A stretch of DNA of 28,944 nt from JBKPDV01 sp046728075 (GTDB lineage: Bacteria; Acidobacteriota; Thermoanaerobaculia; UBA5066; Gp7-AA6). The position numbers and the translations under genes were made by a program. Of the stretch, positions 23,406 through 28,944 are shown piece after piece. The stretch covers positions 1 to 28,944 of the forward strand of contig JBKPDV010000248.1 of the NCBI GenBank assembly GCA_046728075.1. Direction: 5' to 3'. Position 1 is the first letter of the stretch. Each line of letters begins with the position of its first letter. The notes beneath the pieces were generated by a model. The model was not told the DNA's origin, did not search any database, and saw only the letters and a list, made by a program, of their open reading frames with translations.

Positions 23406-24016
23406 TGTCGCGAGGGCAGGTTCGGCGCCGCGGGATCCGGTCCGTTCCGAGAACGGCGCTCTTTTTGAGCGGTGCTCTCGCCTTCCTGGCGTCCCGGGCA
23501 GAGGCGGAAAACCGGTGCTCGGCCGCGGTGACTCGGGGCGGGAAGAAGTTTGAGCTGCGCAACTGCGCGGTCGCGTATCACTCGAGCGAGCACAGCGTCC
23601 TGATCTGGTTCACCGAGACGCCGCTTTCCGCGGGAGAGGAAAAGTCCTTCCAGGGCTCCGCGTTCGCGCCGGAGCGCGACATTCACGGAAAGTATCTGAC
23701 GATGATGTCTCTCGCGTTTTGTCCCGGCGGAGGCAGCTCGACGCCGGCGCCCGGCGACGTCAAGTCCGTCAAGGTTCGGATCCACACCGCCGACACGAAG
23801 CTCCTGGCGCACTGGGTCTCCGACGCGTCGAAATCTCAGGAAGTCACGGCGGAGAAGATGCAGGGCGATCTCCGGCCGGGAGGTAAACTTTCCGGCCGCA
23901 TGACGGGGAACGGGTCGTCCTGGGGGACTTCCTATTCCTGGCTCGCCGAGTTCGATCTCCGTCTCCCGGAAGAGAGCTCCACGGCCGGGATGAACGGCTG
24001 CGACGCGCGGGAGTGA
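23405..24016 (+). CDS. Secreted four-cysteine protein, first of a tandem paralogue pair
   Basis: The 203-residue product has a long basic leader and signal peptide, likely cleaved after AEA near residue 35. The mature part starts with NRCSAAVTRGGKKFELRNC, then YHSSEHSVLIWF, SLAFCPGGGSSTP and a final NGCDARE. Four cysteines recur in the same places in the next gene, suggesting two disulfides. I do not recognise the family, and no catalytic motif is evident. ATG follows GGAGG at 23393-23397. It overlaps the GH1 stop by one base, so it is translated with that gene. A role at the cell surface related to sugar use is inference from position only. Confidence 0.72.
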   Translation: MSRGQVRRRGIRSVPRTALFLSGALAFLASRAEAENRCSAAVTRGGKKFELRNCAVAYHSSEHSVLIWFTETPLSAGEEKSFQGSAFAPERDIHGKYLTMMSLAFCPGGGSSTPAPGDVKSVKVRIHTADTKLLAHWVSDASKSQEVTAEKMQGDLRPGGKLSGRMTGNGSSWGTSYSWLAEFDLRLPEESSTAGMNGCDARE

Positions 24017-24056
24017 GTCATGCCGGATCGGCCCTGAGAACGACAAGGTGAGATCG

Positions 24057-24620
24057 ATGCATCCATTTCTCGCGGCCTCGTTCGGTCTCGCTGTCGCCGT
24101 CGGCGCCCAGGCGGAAGGCAGGTGTTCCGCGAAGGGAGTGATGGGTGGAAAGAAGTTCTCGATGAGCCAGTGCGCCGTCTCCTACTTCGAAGACGAGCAC
24201 AGCGTCACGATCTGGTTCAGTGGGACTCCGATTTCAGCCGAGGAGGCAAAGACTTTCGAGCTCTCCGCGTATCCGCCCGATCACGACGCCAACGGAAAGC
24301 CCCGGACGATGCTTCACCTCTCCTTCTGTCCCGGAGGAGGAAAGTCCTCTCCCCGTCCCGAGGCGGTCACAAACGTCGAGCTCTGGATGAACCATGCGGA
24401 CTCGCCCACACTCGGGCGTCAGTGGGTCATGAAACTTCCCAGGGACAAGGAGCTGAAGGTCGAGAGAGCATCGGGCGACCTCAAGTTAGGAGGAAAGCTC
24501 GACGGCCGCGTGACGGGGAGCAAGACGAGCGACGGACTCCCATACTCCTGGGAAATCGAATTCGACCTGCCGTTGCCGGCCAGGTCCGCCGCGGCGGGCG
24601 TGAGTTGCGGTGCTGAATGA
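24057..24620 (+). CDS. Secreted four-cysteine protein, second paralogue
   Basis: The 187-residue product has a signal peptide ending near AQA (about residue 17). It is clearly similar to the previous protein: RCSAKGVMGGKKFSMSQC, then YFEDEHSVTIWFSGTP, LSFCPGGGKSS, a GDLKLGGKLDGRVTG segment and a last Cys near the end. By eye about 40 percent of positions agree. It arose by tandem duplication. ATG 24057 is preferred over GTG 24048 because AAGGTGA lies 5 nt before it. The function is unknown. It is 40 nt downstream of its paralogue and 25 nt before the next gene. Confidence 0.72.
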   Translation: MHPFLAASFGLAVAVGAQAEGRCSAKGVMGGKKFSMSQCAVSYFEDEHSVTIWFSGTPISAEEAKTFELSAYPPDHDANGKPRTMLHLSFCPGGGKSSPRPEAVTNVELWMNHADSPTLGRQWVMKLPRDKELKVERASGDLKLGGKLDGRVTGSKTSDGLPYSWEIEFDLPLPARSAAAGVSCGAE

Positions 24621-24645
24621 TTGAGGAATCCTCAAGGAGTTGTTC

Positions 24646-25137
24646 GTGAAACATTCTTCCTGGCCGCTCCTTCTCGCCGCCGTCTTGATCGCCCTCCTCG
24701 GTGCCTCGGATGCCCGCGGAGGACTGTCGCCGGAGGACCGAAAGCATCTGCTCTCGGGCAAGCTGACGGTCGCCCGCAAGACGTCGGAGCTTCCTCCGAA
24801 AGTGAAGGCAGCGTTCGCGACATTGGTGAAGCAGCCCGCGTTCAAGATGGCCGAACCGGAGCAGCCCTTTCAGGTCGGGGACGATATCGCGCCGGGGCCC
24901 CCTCTGCCGGTGAGGCGGCTCGTTTTTGCCGCGTTCGACGAGACCGCCTGCTTCGTTCACTACGAGAGGGGCGGCGTCGCGCATCTCTACTATGTCGTCG
25001 CCTTCGGCCTGGAGAAAGGGAAGGACCCGGTCTTCCGCTCGGGAACACGCGTGGACGGGAGATTCGAGGACCTCTCGACGCTTCGCGAAGCCGTCGCCGC
25101 GGGCAAGCTCCACGAGAACGTCGGCGATTTCTGGTGA
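24646..25137 (+). CDS. Secreted protein of unknown function
   Basis: The 163-residue product has a signal peptide (KHSSWPLLLAAVLIALLGASDARG). A small alpha/beta domain follows with KLPPKV-like and LVFAAFDETACFVHYERGG (about residues 92-110), and the end is HENVGDFW. I do not recognise the family. GTG 24646 is favoured over TTG 24640 because AAGGAG at 24634-24639 sits 6 nt before it. It is the last gene of the run starting at the ATPase. Its stop is one base from the stop of the convergent glycosidase-like gene. A short palindrome, TTGAGGA-A-TCCTCAA (24621-24635), lies in its leader. Confidence 0.65.
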   Translation: MKHSSWPLLLAAVLIALLGASDARGGLSPEDRKHLLSGKLTVARKTSELPPKVKAAFATLVKQPAFKMAEPEQPFQVGDDIAPGPPLPVRRLVFAAFDETACFVHYERGGVAHLYYVVAFGLEKGKDPVFRSGTRVDGRFEDLSTLREAVAAGKLHENVGDFW

Positions 25138-25138
25138 G

Positions 25139-28100
25139 TCAGCGGGTATTCCGGGCCGCGGTCTCGTAGACGACGTCGGCCGGTAGTTTCGTCAAGACGA
25201 GCTCTCCTCCGGAAATGGAACTCTCCTTCCCGTTGACGGTCGCTCGGGCGCTCGGACCCGGGAGCGGCGGGCGGAGGACGAAGCCGCCCGGGGGAACCGC
25301 GAGGCCTGCGGCGATGTGGACTCGCAGGAGACCGGCGTCGCGCCGCATCGAGTAGGTCAGGGGGCCGTAGGGTGTCCGGAGCGCGCGAATGCCCACTCTC
25401 TGCCCGCCCTCGAGCCACTCCGACGGGATTCCGGCGGCGAGGACGAGTGAGTGGCCGCGCGGTCGTTCGTAGGCGAAGAGGTCCAGAAACGAGCGGATGA
25501 AGTCGGAGGCGACCCAGCCGTGCGGCATGTCGCCAATGAACCGCGGCTGCCGCGGATCGCGGCCGACGACCTCGGCCCACTGGTTCCATTCCGCGGGCCG
25601 GCGGCCGGCAAGAAAGAAGTCGAGCAGCGCCGGCACGCGGTCCCGCCATCCCAGGCGGACGAACGCGCCGATGTTGCGAAGCTCGTAAGGCGTGTAGTCC
25701 GTCCACGCTCGTCCGCCGCTCGACCGTTCTGCGAACTCCCGGCCGTATCGCTCGAAGGTGGCCTCGAGCTCTCGGCGCGGCAGCGAGCTCTGCAACCCCG
25801 CGGGGTCCAGGGCAACCGTCGTGGACGTCGGATCGAAGTCGGCGAGCTCGACCGAGCCGGGAATGTACTCGAGCTTCCGGTTGAGGACCACGGAGCGGAT
25901 CGAGGTCTCGACATCTGCGGTGAACTCACCGGCGATCGCGGCAAAGCGCGCGTGCTCCTCGGACCGCCCGAGCGCCTGCGCCAGCTCGGCGGCCTCGGAG
26001 AGACCCGTTGCCGTCCAGAAGTCGTCCCAGTAGGAGTGCACCGGCTTTGCCGAGTAGCCTTCGTGGCTGATCGACTCGGGCAGGAGGCCGAAGAAAGGCA
26101 GCTTTTCCGGGGAACGGTATTCCGCCGTGCGCCTCTGCTGCCGCAGCCGCTCGATCCAGCCGACGGCGGCCTCGACGTGCGGGTAAAGACGCTCGAGCGC
26201 GGCCCGGTCGTGCGTGTACTGCCACAATTCATATATTGTATCGATGAGCTCGCCGTGGCTGTCGTTCTCGACGACCGGGTCGGATCCCCGCCGATCCACA
26301 CAGCAGGGGACTCGCCCTTCCGGCGACTGAAAGCCCGCGAACCAGTCGGCATACTCCCGGACGATCTCCGGATGGCCGAGGCGCAGAAGAGCGCGCGAGA
26401 TCATCGCTCCGTCGCGAATCCAGGAGCGGGCATAGGAGCGGGAGCCCGGTCTCAGGGCGGCCCCCTCGCGGTGGATCAGGATGTAGGCGAGGTTGGTCCT
26501 CATCGTACGCGCGAGAGGCCGGACCCGCGGCGGCAGATCGAAACCGACGCGATCCAGCCTTTCGCTCCAGGTCTTCGCGCTCTCTGACAGATGCCGCTCG
26601 AAGAGAAGGCGCGCCCGGCTTCGTGGCAGAGCCGGCGGAAGAGTCGCGGGCTCGGAAGCGGACGGAGAAATCTCGATCGAGACCTCGTCCGATCCTCGGG
26701 ACGGGAGATCGAAGTCGAATTCGAGCGCCCCCCAGGCGAAGCCGGTCGAGTCCTGGACGCTCGCGGCGGCAGGCAGCGGGCCGCCCGCGAGCATCGCTTC
26801 CCAGGCGCCGGAATCGAATGAGGCCGCGCCCGCTTGGGAAGCCGCGACGAGCGGAATGACGCGCCTCTCCCCGTCGACGGTCAGCGAGCGGCCGTTCCAA
26901 TCGAATCGATGAATCGGGGAGGCTCCGCCGGGACTGTTCAGGAACTGCGTCGGCGGATTCATCTGGAAGGGCCGGACCGCGAGGATCAGCCGGGTGCGCA
27001 ATCGTCCGCTGCCCCCATTGACGATCCGGTAGCGGATCTGGAGAGCGACGTCCTTCTCCCTCGGAAGAGCCAGGACCGTCGTGGCCAGGGACACTTTCTC
27101 CAGGCGCCAGACGACGGTCGGGATGGGCAAGTCTCCCCGCTCCAGGGAATGGCGAATCGAGACGTCGCTCCATTTCTTGACCGAGCCTCCGAGGCAGAGG
27201 AGGGGCTCGACGGAGAAGCTCCCGTGCGCCGGCTCGACGGCTCCGTCCTCGCCGAACAGTGCCTTGGGAGTGAGACCGCTCTCGCCGACGACGGTCCAAT
27301 AGGCCTGCTCTCCGGAGAAGGAGCGCGGGAAGCTGCCGCGAGGCGACTCGCGAGCGAGCGTCTGAAAGAAGGAATTGGGAGACGAGAACTCCGCGAGCGA
27401 CCGGACGGTCACCTCCCGGATCCCGTAACCGGAGCCGCCCCCCGGCGCGAGAAGATGCAGCCGAACGAACCGGGCCTCGGACTCCGGCAGAAGGAGATCG
27501 CTCCTCTGCCCGCCCGCGCCCTCCACGGAGCGCGCGGTCTTCCAATCCCGGCCGTCCTCGGAGTCTTCGACGGCAAATCGCGCAGGCGTCCGGCCGGGCT
27601 CCCATCGGATCGTCAGGCCGCCGAACTCGCGCGGCTGCCCGAAATCGAGCGCGATCCAGGCGGGCGTTGCGTCGCCGCAGGTCCATGCGGTGGACACATC
27701 GCCGTCGATGGCGCGAGTAGGATCGCTTCCCGGATCCGAGCACGATGCCGTCGCGACGGGGCGCGGCGGAGGCTCGGACAGAGCCGGGACCTCACGCAGC
27801 GTCAGATCGTCGAGCTCGATCCAGCCCCTGCCTCCAGAGCCTGCCGTGATCGCGATTTCCAGAGCGGCGACATGGCGGATCTCGCCTCCGCCGGCGGGGC
27901 CCCAGGCAAAGGAGAAGTGGCGCTTCTTCAACCGCAGAGTGCGCCATTCGGCAGACGGCACGAAATTCTTCTGGACGGCCCACCAGACGTTTTCGCCGGA
28001 GGAATCGATGAGCTTGAACTCGAGGTCGTTGGCGAGAGCCTCGCCGCGCACCGCGTACGCGAACTCGTAGCGATCGGGCAAAGCGAGGGAGAGCGTCTTG

Positions 28101-28321
28101 CGCAAAGCGGCCCAGCCCGCCCGGCCATGAAAGTCGAAGTCGGCTCGCAAGGCCCGACCGTGCGACCCTTGCGCGCTCGAGAGCTTCAGATCCACGCCTT
28201 CCGAGGGAGCGGCGTGCCAGACGGAGATGTCCTCGAAGTCGTCGACGACGCGCGGGCGACCGGAGTCGGGACCCGCCGCCAGCAGAAGAAGGAGAGCCAC
28301 GGCGGCCGCGCCGTCTCTCAC
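25139..28321 (-). CDS. Large secreted discoidin/glycosidase-like protein
   Basis: The 1060-residue product has a signal peptide (about residues 1-20). A beta-sandwich starts VVDDFEDISVW and runs to about 175, like carbohydrate-binding CBM11/CIA30-type domains. A discoidin F5/8C-type module (about 185-310) has TRAIDGDVSTAW and WIALDFGQPREFGGL. A beta-rich linker domain follows to about 590. A helical region (about 600-980) has YARSWIRDGAMISRALLRLG, ENDSHGELIDTIYELWQY and SYWDDFWTATGLSEAAELA, as in (alpha/alpha)6-barrel glycosidases of GH15/GH63/GH94 type. A last beta domain ends the chain. Acidic candidates lie in these motifs, but the family and linkage are not identifiable. GTG 28321 overlaps the permease stop (GTGA) and follows AGGAGG. 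Confidence 0.8.
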   Translation of the reverse strand: MRDGAAAVALLLLLAAGPDSGRPRVVDDFEDISVWHAAPSEGVDLKLSSAQGSHGRALRADFDFHGRAGWAALRKTLSLALPDRYEFAYAVRGEALANDLEFKLIDSSGENVWWAVQKNFVPSAEWRTLRLKKRHFSFAWGPAGGGEIRHVAALEIAITAGSGGRGWIELDDLTLREVPALSEPPPRPVATASCSDPGSDPTRAIDGDVSTAWTCGDATPAWIALDFGQPREFGGLTIRWEPGRTPARFAVEDSEDGRDWKTARSVEGAGGQRSDLLLPESEARFVRLHLLAPGGGSGYGIREVTVRSLAEFSSPNSFFQTLARESPRGSFPRSFSGEQAYWTVVGESGLTPKALFGEDGAVEPAHGSFSVEPLLCLGGSVKKWSDVSIRHSLERGDLPIPTVVWRLEKVSLATTVLALPREKDVALQIRYRIVNGGSGRLRTRLILAVRPFQMNPPTQFLNSPGGASPIHRFDWNGRSLTVDGERRVIPLVAASQAGAASFDSGAWEAMLAGGPLPAAASVQDSTGFAWGALEFDFDLPSRGSDEVSIEISPSASEPATLPPALPRSRARLLFERHLSESAKTWSERLDRVGFDLPPRVRPLARTMRTNLAYILIHREGAALRPGSRSYARSWIRDGAMISRALLRLGHPEIVREYADWFAGFQSPEGRVPCCVDRRGSDPVVENDSHGELIDTIYELWQYTHDRAALERLYPHVEAAVGWIERLRQQRRTAEYRSPEKLPFFGLLPESISHEGYSAKPVHSYWDDFWTATGLSEAAELAQALGRSEEHARFAAIAGEFTADVETSIRSVVLNRKLEYIPGSVELADFDPTSTTVALDPAGLQSSLPRRELEATFERYGREFAERSSGGRAWTDYTPYELRNIGAFVRLGWRDRVPALLDFFLAGRRPAEWNQWAEVVGRDPRQPRFIGDMPHGWVASDFIRSFLDLFAYERPRGHSLVLAAGIPSEWLEGGQRVGIRALRTPYGPLTYSMRRDAGLLRVHIAAGLAVPPGGFVLRPPLPGPSARATVNGKESSISGGELVLTKLPADVVYETAARNTR

Positions 28322-28944
28322 TCTTTGACGCCTCCTAAGAGAATCCCTTCCACATACTGCTTCTGAAGGAGGAAGAACAGCAGCAGCACGGGCAGCACCG
28401 TCAGAACCGATCCCGCCATCATGAGCTCGGTGTCCTGCACATGCTCTCCCACCAGGATCGCGAGCGAGACGGGAAGCGTGTAGTGCGAGGAATCGGTCAG
28501 GACGATCAGGGGCCAGATGAAGTCGTTCCAGGTCGCCAGAAACGTCACGATGCCCAGTGTCGCCAGGACCGGCCGCAGCTGCGGCAGAATGATTCTTCGA
28601 AAGAGCGTCAACTCTCCCGCGCCGTCGAGTCTGGCCGCGTCGAGGAGATCGTCCGGGATCGCCTGCGCGAACTGACGGACCAGGAAAATCCCCAGGATGG
28701 TGGCGGACGCCGGAAGAATCACGCCGAGGTAATTGTTGACGAGCCCCATCGCGCGCAGCAGGAGGAAGAGAGGCAGCATGGCGACGGGCGTCGGGATGAC
28801 CATCGCCGCCAGAAGCACGTTGAAGAGCCGGTCGCGGCCAGAGAAGCGGAGCTTCGCGAACGCATAGCCGGCCATCTCGTTCAAAAGCAGCGAGATGGCC
28901 GTCGTCGCCGTCGCGACCAGAAGGCTGTTGGCGAAGGCGCGACC
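28318..28944 (-). CDS. MalG-type sugar ABC transporter permease, 5' end outside window
   Basis: This is an inner-membrane permease subunit of a carbohydrate ABC importer, incomplete at the right edge; the reading frame stays open to the last base. The 208 residues present begin GRAFANSLLVATATTAISLL and continue NEMAGYAFAKLRF. Then comes the EAA-type coupling motif IPDDLLDAARLDGAGELTLFRRIILPQLRP, followed by WNDFIWPLIVL. The C-terminus YVEGILLGGVKE is typical of MalG-like proteins (usual length about 280). About five membrane segments are visible. Its stop overlaps the start of the large glycosidase-like gene. The MalF-like and binding-protein genes would be expected further right. Confidence 0.92.
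   Translation of the reverse strand, partial: GRAFANSLLVATATTAISLLLNEMAGYAFAKLRFSGRDRLFNVLLAAMVIPTPVAMLPLFLLLRAMGLVNNYLGVILPASATILGIFLVRQFAQAIPDDLLDAARLDGAGELTLFRRIILPQLRPVLATLGIVTFLATWNDFIWPLIVLTDSSHYTLPVSLAILVGEHVQDTELMMAGSVLTVLPVLLLFFLLQKQYVEGILLGGVKE

Noticed and set aside
24621..24635. Palindrome TTGAGGA-A-TCCTCAA before the small secreted gene
   Set aside because: Perfect but only 7 bp arms with a one-base centre; too short to call an operator or terminator from one instance.

Overview
The window reads as a GC-rich chromosomal segment of an environmental bacterium, most probably an Acidobacteriota member (Thermoanaerobaculia or a close class). The taxonomic hints are a secreted VWA protein of the acidobacterial 'VWFA-related' type, a complete bacillithiol pathway, a heterodimer-type M16 peptidase pair and several secreted proteins of unknown function. 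No tRNA, rRNA, CRISPR array, phage gene or transposase was seen, so this looks like ordinary core/accessory chromosome.

Layout. 1-3.2 kb: a secreted beta-rich protein, then on the minus strand YidD, a DUF4870-like membrane protein, a DUF4097-like repeat protein and an RDD membrane protein. 3.3-4.3 kb: an adenosine-deaminase-family enzyme. 4.3-9.1 kb: a tight minus-strand operon in the order SAM methyltransferase, bshC, bshB1, bshA, yigZ, with 4-nt ATGA overlaps at the bshC and yigZ starts. This is the full bacillithiol pathway, and the leading methyltransferase suggests the product may be N-methyl-bacillithiol. 9.3-10.7 kb: an alpha/beta hydrolase and a putative lipoprotein. 10.8-13 kb: a histidine-rich polytopic membrane protein divergent from a tRNA-dihydrouridine synthase. 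13-16.6 kb: the VWA protein and a convergent ArnT/GT83-type glycosyltransferase. 16.8-20.4 kb: an enoyl-ACP-reductase-like SDR translationally coupled to two M16 subunits, one catalytic and one lacking the zinc motif. 20.5-25.1 kb: a small unknown gene, a MalK/UgpC-type ATPase, a GH1 beta-glucosidase, two tandem secreted four-cysteine paralogues and a further secreted protein. 25.1-28.9 kb: a 1060-aa secreted discoidin/glycosidase-like protein coupled to a MalG-type permease that runs off the right edge. The right third is therefore a sugar uptake and glycoside degradation region.

The least expected signal is intergenic. About a dozen gaps carry tandem 7-bp repeats. In most of them a second array in inverse orientation lies 14-41 nt away, so the two arms can fold into a hairpin of about 30 bp. 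The heptamer differs from locus to locus, yet the two arms match each other within a locus. The elements abut or overlap stop codons, one start codon and possibly two protein termini. One is followed by T6 like an intrinsic terminator. A second, weaker pattern is a -10-like hexamer 6-9 nt before the start codon of several first genes that lack a Shine-Dalgarno sequence, which suggests leaderless transcripts.
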